From positions 23,245,063 through 23,309,062 of the forward strand of contig NC_135998.1 of assembly GCF_048128805.1 (NCBI RefSeq): DNA of 64,000 bases, read 5' to 3'. Source of the stretch: Centroberyx gerrardi. Its lineage: Eukaryota; Chordata; Actinopteri; Beryciformes; Berycidae. This document shows positions 12,700 to 23,906 of this stretch, piece after piece; the stretch's first letter is position 1; every line of letters starts with the position of its first letter. The position numbers were made by a program, and so were the translations under genes. The notes beneath the pieces are model-generated. The model had not been told where the DNA came from. It did not search any database and was given only the letters and a program-made list of their open reading frames with translations.

Positions 12700-12760
<61 letters not shown>
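12646..12760. repeat. Compound CT/CA microsatellite
   Basis: A CT tract (12646-12681, with TGTCTC interruptions) runs directly into a CA tract (12682-12760, one CCC interruption). Confidence 0.9.
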
Positions 12761-12762
<2 letters not shown>

Positions 12763-12996
12763 TGAGAAAGCTGTGGGACATGTACAACTTGATATTTGTT
12801 CTCCATGCTGCCTGAGGGAAATAGTTTGCAGTTGTTGGGACTTGTTCCTCTAAAGCTTATGTTAAAACCGCACCTGAGAGTGTAAAACTGATGAGCATAA
12901 TTACAGTCATAACTGTCTCAGGGTCTTTATGAGTGTGCTGATTTAGAGAGAAAGCTTTGGCGTGGATTAAAAACAATGTCCAAAATAATATGGAGC

Positions 12997-13052
12997 ACAC
13001 TGTGAGAAAACAAGGTACAGACGTACATCTCTGTACCTGGTTTTCTCACAGT

Positions 13053-13054
<2 letters not shown>
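12997..13054. repeat. Near-perfect 25-bp hairpin with 8-nt loop
   Basis: The left arm 12997-13021 and right arm 13030-13054 are reverse complements with one mismatch. The arm starts ACACTGTGAGAAAAC. The loop is CGTACATC. A CA microsatellite follows directly. The size fits a foldback MITE or a small pre-miRNA-like stem, but no expression evidence is available. Confidence 0.75.
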
Positions 13055-13096
<42 letters not shown>

Positions 13097-13265
13097 GGAG
13101 AGAGCATGCACAGGAGCTGTTACTGATCAAGCTCCCGCACTGACAGCCACACTGAGAAAGGCCCAGTGGTCTTCAGATACGTCCTGTGATCCAGATTTGG
13201 GAAGTACAAGTGCAAGGTCAGATGTTTGACAGTTCAGAAATGCCTGGTGCAACTTATCTCTAATG

Positions 13266-13266
<1 letters not shown>

Positions 13267-13343
<77 letters not shown>
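13267..13343. repeat. CA microsatellite
   Basis: CA units with one AACA interruption near 13307. Confidence 0.9.
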
Positions 13344-13347
<4 letters not shown>

Positions 13348-14285
13348 AATGGCCCCATTTCTACATACTGGAGGCAGATAAAATGCTGCTGTCTCAATTT
13401 TAAGCGTGTGCTGTCAGATAGCACAGGACACTCAGTATACTCCACCTACAGCATGAGTGTTGTTAGGCGATGAGTCATGACTTAGAAACGTTACATCTGT
13501 GAGACTGTGACAACTGGTAAGATATGCAGGTCACTCAGTTATTACAGTTGTTTTCTCTTGTTAGATCCACAACCAATATTCTTTTGCAAAATGAAGATTT
13601 AGCTGTGGAGTTTGATTTATGGCTTGAAACATTATCTGAACTTCATCATTACACCTTCATTAAAAAAGTTTGTTTCCATTAAAAAAAGACATCTATCATT
13701 GGGCTATGACATCATTCCACAGCAACTATGTAACTGGTAATTACAAGCATATTTAAGATCAATAGGATGACTTATGGCTAAGGCTCTTGCCTTGTTTCAG
13801 GGATTATATTGTAACAATGAATCAACTATCATTGAAAATACTAAATCTTGAATATGTTCACCACTAATATTTTACAGTGTTTTTATAATTTTTAATTTTT
13901 TTAAATTTTTTTATAAGCTTTATTTTGATTGCAACTACTGCGCTTTTTTGTATCAGTAATCTTGGAAATATCAAGGAGAAGTCGGCCAGCGTGGCTGTCG
14001 TCAAACAGCTTATAGTTTTGCCATCATTGTTGACTCTCAGTGCTTATGGAATCACTTTTTAATCTCTCTAACAGTAACTGATCCCACTGCTGTAATAATT
14101 TTAGGAATGCTTATTAAAAAAAACCAGAAATTCATCTTTGTCCCTGGTGTTCCACCTTTAACCCCTGCTGTCCCACAGAACTGGGGGCTTATCTTCAAAC
14201 GTGACTCCCGAGGGTTTACTCCTCAATCACGACATGGGAAGTTTGTGTGGGAAGTGTGATGAGCTGGATTTACTCTGCAGGACAC

Positions 14286-14330
<45 letters not shown>

Positions 14331-14920
14331 GCCATTCATTGTGCCGTTGCAGTTTCGGAATCGTGCTGTCAGGTTCAGGAGTGTTTTATGGATTAATTAA
14401 TTTCAGTGATTGAAGGAATGCAGGAATTGAAAAAGGTAGCGTGTACAAATCAGGACTTGCCTTTCAGCGTCTCCCTCGCATCTTGGATATTTAGAACAAA
14501 GAGGGGCTTTAAGTTTTAACAAGCGTCTCAGAGAGTTGGCACTGAGCACTGTGTGACAGCAAAAACATGCACAGTCACAAACCGCAACACTAAAATAACC
14601 AACAAAATGAGACACACAGACAGAGACAGACACCCGCGGGCACAGGCAGGCTCAAACACACACAGGCACAGGTACATACACACACACACACACATAAATT
14701 ATTGCTTTTTTCCTGAATCTAAATATATGAATTTTAATAAATGTTGCTTAGGGCAATGTAAGTGTGTTCTTACAAGGTGGAGGTGTGAGCATCCTTCAGC
14801 AGCCAATAAGTTTAATGTGTTTTTATTGGTTCCCTGGGGAAGACTGCACTAGTGGGGAATCTGAGGTCACGGGCCTTGTCACATGACCCGACTCACACTG
14901 AGTGGACCTGAGTTGAGAAA

Positions 14921-14958
14921 GGAGGGGGGGGTGGGGGGGTGGATTGAGGTGGGGGTGG
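14921..14958 (+). other. G-rich tract with G-quadruplex potential
   Basis: The plus strand has runs of eight and seven G separated by one T. Shorter runs follow (GG, GG, GGGGG, GG) within 40 bp. This meets the usual loose definition of a quadruplex-forming sequence if the long runs are split. It is structural potential only. Confidence 0.4.
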
Positions 14959-15922
14959 TAATAGGCTTGCTGCTTACACCTCCCTAGGGAATAAAACAAT
15001 TTCTCTCTGGCTTTCCCAGGCTGGGACAGGACTTCTTCTGTGTGTTTTCTTCTTGTTAAGTCAGCATTTCATTGGGCATCCATGCTCGTTTGTTGAAGTT
15101 TATTTTGGCAATTATATGGGCTTCACAAGACAATAATAACTGTAAATAAATATCGGTGACTCTGCATTGTTTTGCATTGACCTCTGCATGATTTCTTAGG
15201 CTGGTGTTTATCTGAGAAAGTAGATGTGTGGCTCCTGTTTTGGAAAGTACAGGAACACCTGCAGACCAGATTCTGTTTCCCTAGCATTGTGTTGATGTTT
15301 CTGTCTTATAGAAATACTTCAGCTTTCTGTGGAAAATTTCTCTGAGTTGTCATCCGAACAGATGGACATCTTCAGGTCTCCATAGAGGTCCCGCCGTTCT
15401 GGAATATCCTCCAGTTCTGGGAACATAGAGATGTTTCATGAAATAGGAATGCATCAGCTGCATGTGGAGTCCGTAAGGGTCTGTGATGGTGGTCACCATA
15501 CTGGCCAATAATTGGAAAACCATCAGAGAGGTGAGTCATGTGGCCTTGGCCAATTCCAGCCTTGTTTGTGTGTTTGAAAATTGTGTTTGATTAATCTGAA
15601 GTCATTTCATCTAAAGAATGTGTTTAGTGTTTGCAAGTAATCAGGAAAGGGAAAGAAGTAGGACGGCCACTAAGTGCTCTGTTTATGTTAAGAAATAGTA
15701 ATTACACCCACACAGATGATGCTAGGGGTTGGCCACCCCTTGAGAGTGCTGGACTTCCTTGGGGCACCCTCAGTGTGGCCATGGGCTCTGTGGCAGCGTG
15801 TCAGGATACTCCCCTGATCAACCTGCTTTTAGTGGCCCTTTCAATCACAACATGCTGACAACGGGATAGGAGAGCAGGAGAAGAGAGAGAGAGAAAGCGA
15901 GAGAGAAAGTTAGACAGAGAGG

Positions 15923-15953
<31 letters not shown>

Positions 15954-18408
15954 GGTGACAGTGGTTAGTGAGAGCTGCTAGCTGGGCAGCAGGTGGGGAT
16001 GATTGACAGCTTGTATTTCATCTGAGATCATACTGTTTTGTTTCTGAGCATTAGTCGGCCAAAAGCAAACAAGTTTATAAAAAGCACGGACATTTTGAAA
16101 GCAAGCCCAGGAAAACCGCCAACCGCCATTTTCAAGCAACTTTCAGAAAAAACGCTTATCAGAAGTGGACATGGCAACTATGCTGTGAATGCTGCTGAGT
16201 TGTTTTTGCGGGTCATTTGCCTACAACATGGCCAGTGCAAATCGAGATCGGTCGATTGACAGCTAATAGCGCGGGCCTCCACGTGTGTTACGCTCTCCCG
16301 GAAAAACTCGTAGTCGAAGAGAAGAGGCGGCTGACAACTCCACGTGTTTCAGAGGACATAAGTGGTCTACATCGTCCCTGGCAACGACCGATTGTAGGCT
16401 GTAGAGGGGCTGCCTAAAATATGTGGTCATATACATGTAACTTTGTTGGCATAAATTCCCAACCTGCACAGAGTGAGGAAATAAAATTCACTTTTTTTTT
16501 TATGTCCCGCCAACATGGTACATGGTGTGCAGGACATTATGTTGTCACGGTGGCGTCTGTGTGTCTGTTTGTTTCCGATAGAAACTTCACACTTATACCA
16601 CAGCTGCACCCTACACACACGTGACCTTTTAGCATAGCTGGTTGTGGTTAATGTATCATGTTAGTGATGACATTTTGGTAGCTGAAGTGCCTCTTGTTAT
16701 AGTGCCAGTTGTGGTGACTAGCACGTTTTGTTTTTGTTTTTTCTAATTACAGGATACTCTAGGGATACTCATCAATTTTGAAGAAATACTGAATTATACA
16801 CTATGTCACTTACAATAAATAATATTGCTTACAACAAAGTACCACGGTGCATTTGAGTGATGACATGAAGATGTTCGCTTTTCTCCTTGTTGGAGAGAAG
16901 AACTTTACCCCAAGACCGCAGGAAGAGGCACCTCTGTGTAGATTTCATTAGTGTTTGGTGGAGGAAACATGACAAGACACATTTTAACACACAAAGATCA
17001 CTATACTGCTTTGTACTCTTAGATGTTACTGTGGGGTTTACATAGTATACAAACACGAGCTAATTTACACTAACATCCTGCTCTAAAACCATTTCGTTTA
17101 AATAACAAAGGATTGATTTGTTAGTCGCTGTATGTTTGATACAGAGAACACACTGTCAACTTCCGCACTAGTTCCTTGACAAACATGTAGATATTTATCT
17201 GTTGCAGCTGTTGTGATGAAAACAAGCCGATCGTCTCAAAGTGAAATGGAAAGTGACTGCAGACAAATATATTACTCCTGCTTAGTCTTATGGAAGTATG
17301 GCATAAGAATAATGAATGTAAGACATACAGGAAACACTACAGTAAACACTATCAATAGTCATGTTTTTGTTTTTGTGTAGTCAGAAGTGTAAATAACTTC
17401 CTGTGTAAGGTAACGTTTAACCAAGTGTTGCACTGGGTTAACGGCCTGTTCCAGAGCAGGAAGCAGTGGTAAAGAAGAATGGTTACCACGAGTTTCATAT
17501 GCATTTATTAATACGCAGTGGCAAGAAGAAACTGTTCCGGATGTTTGTGACCTTTGTGGACCTCTGCATGACGTGCATCCTTAATGCGGTTTGTCTGTGA
17601 CATAGAAACATTTTCCTCACAAAAAAACCCAGTATGTAGCCAATATTTTTTCTCATATCACTTATTTGTTATTTTGTAGTATGCAAACATGCCTTTTGAA
17701 GGTCTGGGTGTAATGTGTATTTGACTATTTATTAATTTATTGCAAAGACTTTGACTTTCTTTATTGCAAAGACTTTGAAACAGCATTAGGTAGGTACACC
17801 ATTTTTTAATGATCACATGTCTTACTGATCTCATTGCATTGTCTGACATTGTTTTCTTTCTTGGCAGTTTAATTAGTATGTGAGAAATTCATCTCTATGT
17901 TGTAAATTATCGCTTTCTCTTATCATTGCATCTACAAAAATTAGCTTGTACAAACAAACAGACGTACTGTATCTGTGATGCCATCCATTTTAATGTTATC
18001 AAGTTAAATATATAGCAGAACCTGTCTCTAAAGTTATTTCTTTGGTATTTTGCCATTATTAAATGAGAGCTAATATTTCTACAACAGGAGTTTAATTCAC
18101 TTAAGTATATGAAACACCTCAGGTTTATGTAACCTGTGATATTTTATATATCGACAATATTTTGTGACAGTATTTTCTGATACAAAAGTTAAATGTCTCA
18201 AATTAAACATATGACAACTTAAAATCTGCATAGTGAACAATGCAGTTTTTTTACACAATGAATGCTCTTTGGAAGTTTAGATGTATTTTATTTATTCAGA
18301 GCAAAGCAACCTTTAGCCTACTCTCAATGAATCAGATATGCAGCATCACACCACTCTTTGAGGGAGGCTGAGGGAGGCTCACAGAACTTCCCCTCTGTGG
18401 TTTGTGGT

Positions 18409-18458
<50 letters not shown>
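18409..18458. repeat. GT microsatellite
   Basis: (GT)n ending in GCACGTGTG. Confidence 0.9.
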
Positions 18459-19642
18459 ACGTGTGTCCCACTTTTATTCTATCATGCAAAGAATACTTCC
18501 AAAATAATGCCATTATTTTACATATTCTATTACAACATGGGTCAATTAAAAGAAAACTACCAGAATGTCTGATTAACATGCATGCAAAATAATCATCTGG
18601 ATAGTCCTATTGATTAGAAGCAGACGCCACATCCAACCGCAGCATGCTGTCTGCACCTTTCACACTGTTGTAGAGAGCAATTAGTCATAACACATATAGG
18701 CTAATCAGTATTCATGAATCTTGCTGCATTTCCTTCGTTCATGATTAATAAACGTGTCAAATCGTGCCACCTCACACCTTATTTTTGTCCCAGAATTAGA
18801 ATTTGAAGAATTTGTCCAATGAATGTGTTCACTTAAAAAAACAAAAAACAAAAATCAATCTAAATATTAACAAATAATAACTCTGTTTATCACGGTTTTA
18901 CATGTTGCTCTGCATCTTGTTGTACTTTCATTCAGCATTTGTATGGGTGCTTGTTTTGTGATACCAAAGAAATGACGACTTCACTTATTACCTAAACAAA
19001 TAAACAGTAATGATTTATCTTCTGTCATGTGGGAGATGACGATGAAAAGCTGACTGATGAAGGCAATGAATTAGTATCCTCAGAACTACAGACAGTGAGT
19101 GGATAAAACACACATTCTGTGATAAGAACTGAACTTCAAAACGCACATCGTAGATTACTCTGATCTTATCATAACCAACGTAGGACTGTAACCTTGTACA
19201 CAATTCCGTAGCTTCTGACGTGTGTTCTCAACGTGGATAGGTGCTTGGCTGCACCTATATGATTAGCCTGCTTCTCACACGCTCACTGGCTAAATGGGCT
19301 GCAGAGGAGGAGCTGCTCTCAGTGTCCCAAGAAGAAACTTCCCTGTCACTAGTACTGTTTGATGTGAACAACGTGGAGCGCAGCTCATACAAGACAGAGC
19401 ATCGTTGGCAAATCAAAAGCAACAGAGTGAACTACTTTCTCCTGTGGAATCTGCGCCTTTTCAGCCAGACATCTCCGGAATATAAAGTTTTAATTACATG
19501 CGTAAAATGGAAATTAGGAAAATTTGGATTTGCGCATTGTCGGAGAACTTGAGGAATGAACCGAAATGGAAAAGGTTACCACATCCGAACTGAGAGGAGG
19601 ACATTTGCTTCGTTTAAAAGAGTGAAAGAAATAGCTGCAGGT

Positions 19643-20422
19643 ATGAACGGCACGGTAACAACCGGCGGGTTTCAGCCGCCCACTATCCCGGTCATAATGT
19701 TCATATTCGGGGTAGCGGGAAATGTCATCGCCATAGTGGTTCTCCGAATATCAAGAAAGGAGCAGAAGGAGACGACTTTTTACACACTAGTGTGCGGTCT
19801 CGCAGTGACGGACCTCCTGGGCTCCCTGCTGGCCAGCCCCGTCACCATCGCCACCTACATGAAGGGCTCGTGGCCTGGGGGAGAGCCACTGTGCCAGTAC
19901 TCTGGATTCATCCTCCTCTTCTTCTTCTTGGTCCAGCTCAGCATCGTATTTGCCATGTCAGTTGAAAGATACTTGGCCATAAACCATGCATATTTCTACA
20001 ATGAGTACGTCAACCAAAGACTCGCTGCGCTGACTCTTTTGGCCATTTACATTTCCAACATTGTGTTTTGCGCGCTGCCCAGCATGGGGCTCGGACAGGT
20101 GAAGCTTCAGTACCCGGAGACCTGGTGCTTCATCGACTGGCAGAATAACGACACAACAGTCGCCACATTTAACTTGATGTATGCAGGTGTGAACTCGTTT
20201 ATTGTGCTCGCCACAGTCATATGCAACGTGATGGTGTGCGGAGCTCTGATCCTGATGCACAAGCGCTTCATTCGCCGCACGTCTCTGGGCACGGACCAGA
20301 GGCGCATCGCGGATCTCAGGCGCAGACGGAGTTTCGGACGTTTGGCTGGAGCAGAGATCCAAATGGTCATCTTGCTCATAGCTACCTCTGCTGTGGTTCT
20401 CATCTGCTCCATACCTTTAGTG
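19643..20422 (+). CDS. ptger4: ptger4 coding exon 1
   Basis: Encodes residues 1-260, from the N-terminus to late TM6 (ending ICSIPLV), then the donor GTGAGT. Reading through the donor would end at a stop at 20552, so it is an exon of a spliced gene, not an intronless receptor. A CTGCAG two bases before the ATG could be a 5'UTR splice acceptor, but its pyrimidine tract is weak. Confidence 0.95.
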
Positions 20423-22218
20423 GTGAGTATTGGCAACAATAAACCTAACAGTCAGTCCAGTGCCTGTTTTGCACTGGGTGTTGCGCAATACCCCGGTCAC
20501 CTGGTCGTAAAACTGTTACTATCAGAGGATAGAGTAGTTCTAACTACTAATTAAGTTTTCAGACTTTGTATCGATACGAATACATACAAATTAGAATACA
20601 ATAGAATACAACAGAATGCAGTAGCAAATTGAAATGGAACCTCGTTAAAATTATCAGGAAGAGACGGTTGCGCGCCCTTACACCACATGCACTGTTTCAC
20701 TTCATGAAGTAAATGAGAGACAGAGACTGAGAGGGAAGGCAGGTAATGATATGCCACCTGTGTGTGTGTGCATACATCCTCTCTTCCAGCCACGGCACTG
20801 GTGTTTTAGATCTTTCTAGTCTCGTTGATGTAGTGAGACTGTGCTGACTAATTAGTATGACATCACTTCAGCAGATTACAGGATCATCATGTGCACAGAT
20901 AGTTTTAAAATAGCACAGTGGAGCTAATAGGAAACATAACACATAGGACTAACTGTATTGCATAAATTGATGGGTGTCTAATCTTATAAACTATTTGCAA
21001 ACATCTTCTGACAACCTGGCTCTTTTGAGCTCTCATTACTAGTTTATTCATTGGAAGCAAGGTTCACTGGAGACTGTAGAGAGATTTCTCTGTGCTTGCT
21101 CATCCATCCCCATAGGAGAGACAATATACTGCAGAATGAAAAGCAGAAATTCTCGGATCTATGTGGCCAAAGTCAGTAATCCAAGAACCTCACTCCCATA
21201 TTCCAGGAAAATATCCACCATCACCCACTGTGACCTCTCTGTCATCTCCCCTTTCGTGACTTCAAATTACTCTTCTTCTACTTACTCTACTTTGTGAGAA
21301 GACTGCTGTTGATTAGACCCTTGGGAAACCCAACAGCCAAAGGCCACCTTGTGATGGATGATTTTTAGGAGATGTAATACTGTTTTTGTTGGCCTCTTGC
21401 CATTGCCTCTGTGCTGTGGTTGCACAAAAGTTACAGTGCGGCCTAGTGTCTATTTAGATTTGAGCATTCCATGCCAACTATGTTTGAATAGGTAAAAAAA
21501 CTGTAGATTTTACTGCTCTTATAATTCAAACGTAGTCAATACAAGTTCATGAACTCATATATGATCAATTGATAATTGAGAATTGTTGTTTTCTCTCCTT
21601 TGCTTTCAGTTGAGGATCTTTGTGAACCAGTTATACAGAAGCCAGGTAGCTGAGCCTATAGAGAGGAACCCAGACCTGCTGGCCATCCGCATGGCCTCTG
21701 TCAACCCCATCCTGGACCCGTGGATCTACATCCTGCTCAGAAAGACAGTGGTCCTTAAGCTGATGGAGAAAATCAAGTGTCTATTCTGCAAAATGGGTGG
21801 TCGAGGGCAAGGAAGCAGGGGGCAGTTTCGCTGTGCTGACGGTCGCCTCTCCTCCTCCATCGTGTCCCGGGACTCCCCGTCACTGGTCTCACGTGAGCTG
21901 AGGGAAATTGTGAGCACGTCACAGACTTTCCTGTACCAATCTGAGGGAAGCGACGGGAGGCTCGGATCATTCCAAGCAGGGGGAGCGGGCGGCTCCAGTC
22001 CACCAGCTGTAGAGAGATCTCTGCTGCAGGACCCCCAGGACGCAGAGGGCCCTCGGAGGGAGAACTCACGGGGCGTTTTAGAGGCCACAGCACCAGGCAG
22101 GACATGTGGCAGGGATCAAGCTTCACCACTGAAAGGGGTTCCACTGGGTCCCAAGGACCAGATTCTACATGTAACCTTCACAGATGAGACTGTGAACATA
22201 CAGGAGAAATGCATTTAA
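19643..22218 (+). CDS. ptger4: Prostaglandin E2 receptor EP4 (two coding exons)
   Basis: This is a rhodopsin-family, Gs-coupled plasma-membrane receptor for prostaglandin E2. Exons 19643-20422 (260 codons) and 21610-22218 (202 codons plus TAA) join in phase 0 at GTGAGT...TTTCAG, near the end of TM6. That is the conserved intron position of prostanoid receptors. The 462-aa product closely resembles vertebrate EP4. It has an N-terminal glycosylation site (N2-G-T), the KEQKETTFYTLVCGLAVTDL block after TM1, and Cys84 and Cys162 for the usual disulfide. ERY is at 108-110, the ECL2 motif TWCFIDW at 160-166, and TM7 has Arg287 (the family's prostaglandin-carboxylate contact) and DPWIY at 296-300. 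The tail is long, Ser/Thr-rich and ends SEKCI-like (QEKCI). The start was chosen because the in-frame upstream ATG at 19556 would add 29 residues with no EP4 counterpart. ICL3 is shorter than in human. Teleosts have several ptger4 paralogues; which one this is cannot be decided. Confidence 0.97.
20423..21609 (+). other. ptger4: ptger4 intron (1,187 bp)
   Basis: Bounded by GTGAGT and TTGCTTTCAG. The intron is unremarkable and AT-rich, with no repeat or secondary gene seen. Confidence 0.9.
21610..22218 (+). CDS. ptger4: ptger4 coding exon 2
   Basis: Encodes the end of TM6, ECL3, TM7 (ASVNPILDPWIYILLRK), helix 8 with a cysteine (KIKCLFC) suitable for palmitoylation, and a long cytoplasmic tail. 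The tail has SRELREIVSTSQT, matching the conserved EP4 phosphorylation-rich segment used in desensitisation. Confidence 0.95.
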   Translation: MRIFVNQLYRSQVAEPIERNPDLLAIRMASVNPILDPWIYILLRKTVVLKLMEKIKCLFCKMGGRGQGSRGQFRCADGRLSSSIVSRDSPSLVSRELREIVSTSQTFLYQSEGSDGRLGSFQAGGAGGSSPPAVERSLLQDPQDAEGPRRENSRGVLEATAPGRTCGRDQASPLKGVPLGPKDQILHVTFTDETVNIQEKCI

Positions 22219-23460
22219 TAGATGGACTATACAAGACTGTGAGGAATCACATGAGAAAGCGTGAACTTCCATATTGAACTCATCAGAGAAGCGTTTGGAC
22301 TGTCTCAGGACAGAAGATAGGACATGAGAACCCTGCAAAGACTTGATAATAGCAGGAGAGGGTCTGGAGACTGAAGAATTCATCAAGTTTGTAGATATCT
22401 AATCTGTGTGCCATAGTAGACTGCTGAAAAAATGACATTTGACAGATGTATTAGTGAACTAAATATCCATTATCAATGTATTACTCCTCAGTCATAGCCT
22501 GCCACAAAAACCACCATCACTAAACACACCGCAGTAGAATTACACTCAAATTTAGATGTTACGTTTATTTGCAATTATATCAACAAAAACAGAAAACAAC
22601 ATGACATTTTTGGAAGAGATCTTTTGTTGCACTTTTTGAATCATAAAACCACTGCAAGGCTGTTAGTAATGTTTGTGTTGTAGCATTTTGACTGTAAAGA
22701 GTTGATGTTAAAATGTGAACTGTGTCCACCATAATGTTAATTTATTTTAAGAATGAAAATACCTTTTATTGTCTTCTCTGTGAGAAGGTCCAGATAGTTT
22801 CTATCCATTTCAAATTGGTACAAGATGAATATGTTCATTGGTACTTTTCAACATTTGCAAACAATTTGATCATACTGGTGGAGTTAGCCGCTCTACCAAA
22901 CTGCCTGAGGTTTAACAACAAAGCTACAACAATATCATCCCTTAAATTGCATTTAATAATGAAAGGCAGCTATACTGTGACTTATAAGATATTTCTCACA
23001 ATACAGACACTGAACGACGTTAAGAGGCCTCAAAAAGCAATCTGTTATTATAAGTACAGGTTCATTTTCCAATTTAGCAAATTTACACAATTACCCCTTT
23101 AGGATCAATAAGCTGACCTTAATTTAATTCCCACTGCCTCTTGTCTAATCAGATTTTATTGGGAACCTTAAGATGGGGATTGAAAATTGAAGATACTCGT
23201 TTAAAGAATTAAATTAAATTTAGGGGTACATCATGAATGTTTTGCCTTTTCTTCTTGAAATGGATCTCATGGTTCAACATGGCATTATGAAAATGTTGCT
23301 GAAGATACAAATATGAAACTCGTTCATATTTCCGTGTTAAAGTCTGTCAACAACCAGTATCAGTACGTTTGTTACCGCTAAAACGTCTAGTGTTTTGTGA
23401 ACAATCTTTGTGTTGTACCAAAATCATGAATAAAAATTCAAATAAAAGTGAGCCAATATT
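22219..23460 (+). other. ptger4: Probable ptger4 3'UTR
   Basis: An AT-rich region after the stop, with no other gene. Two polyadenylation hexamers lie close together at 23429-23434 and 23441-23446. The UTR end is inferred from these signals only. Confidence 0.5.
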
Positions 23461-23681
23461 CACATTAAGCACATGTTTCTCTTCTTGAAACTGAGAGGCA
23501 CAGCATTGCTAACCAGTCATGGCACAAACCTTGTTACAACCACTTTGCACAATCCAACACTGATTTAGAAAACATTAGAGATTACAGAGATTAAAAGAAT
23601 AGTAATCTCATTTAAACCTGTTTGTGTTTAGACATCATATTCAGTTAAATATGCATGGTGAATATAATTTGTACAGTGTGC

Positions 23682-23902
23682 TATAAAAGGAAGAGGAGGG
23701 ATATATCAGGAGTATGAGAGCATTTGCGCTCGGTCAGCGAGTGCGGGTGCTGCACTGTCTTGGGTCAGCAAAACCTATTTAACCTGAACGAGGCCGTTCT
23801 GAACGACCACCTGGGTGAGGCTTCGCTGCAGATGGAATATCGATCAGTCCAGAACAAAACCGCTTTGATGCTGGGAATGAAAATCAATACTGATTACTCG
23901 AG
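23682..23902 (+). other. Unassigned TATA box plus exon-like frame
   Basis: TATAAAAGG at 23682-23690 is a strong TATA match. An open frame runs from 23718 to the donor-like AG|GTAAAT at 23902/23903. Its codons look coding, with many C or G third positions over the stretch QNLFNLNEAVLNDHLGEA. Only an internal ATG (23832) is in frame. The first ATG after the TATA box (23714) opens a different 22-codon frame. I do not recognise the peptide and human synteny has no gene here. It could be a lineage-specific gene, an lncRNA first exon or a fossil exon. Confidence 0.25.
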
Positions 23903-23906
23903 GTAA

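Larger units (their letters stand above)
8480..19200. other. Long intergenic region upstream of ptger4, microsatellite-rich
   Basis: No gene is recognised over about 10.7 kb. It contains a CTTT tract (10136-10196), CA tracts (10439-10484, 12055-12150, 12682-12760, 13052-13095, 13267-13343, 14285-14328), a CT tract (12646-12681), a GA tract (15880-15955), a GT tract (18409-18458), a G-rich stretch (14921-14958) and a near-perfect hairpin (12997-13054). Any ptger4 enhancers here cannot be seen without cross-species comparison. Confidence 0.6.

Noticed and set aside
10439..14328. Tandem CA/CT arrays as CRISPR-like repeats
   Set aside because: These are simple microsatellites without unique spacers in a vertebrate genome.
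19556..19642. In-frame upstream ATG adding 29 residues to EP4
   Set aside because: The extension has no counterpart in EP4 proteins, and the ATG at 19643 gives the expected short glycosylated N-terminus.
19958..20439. Minus-strand open frames of 110 and 134 codons over ptger4
   Set aside because: They are antisense shadows of the GC-rich receptor exon and show no domain.
22722..23102. 126-codon frame after ptger4
   Set aside because: AT-rich frame within the probable 3'UTR; no domain and no coding-like codon use.
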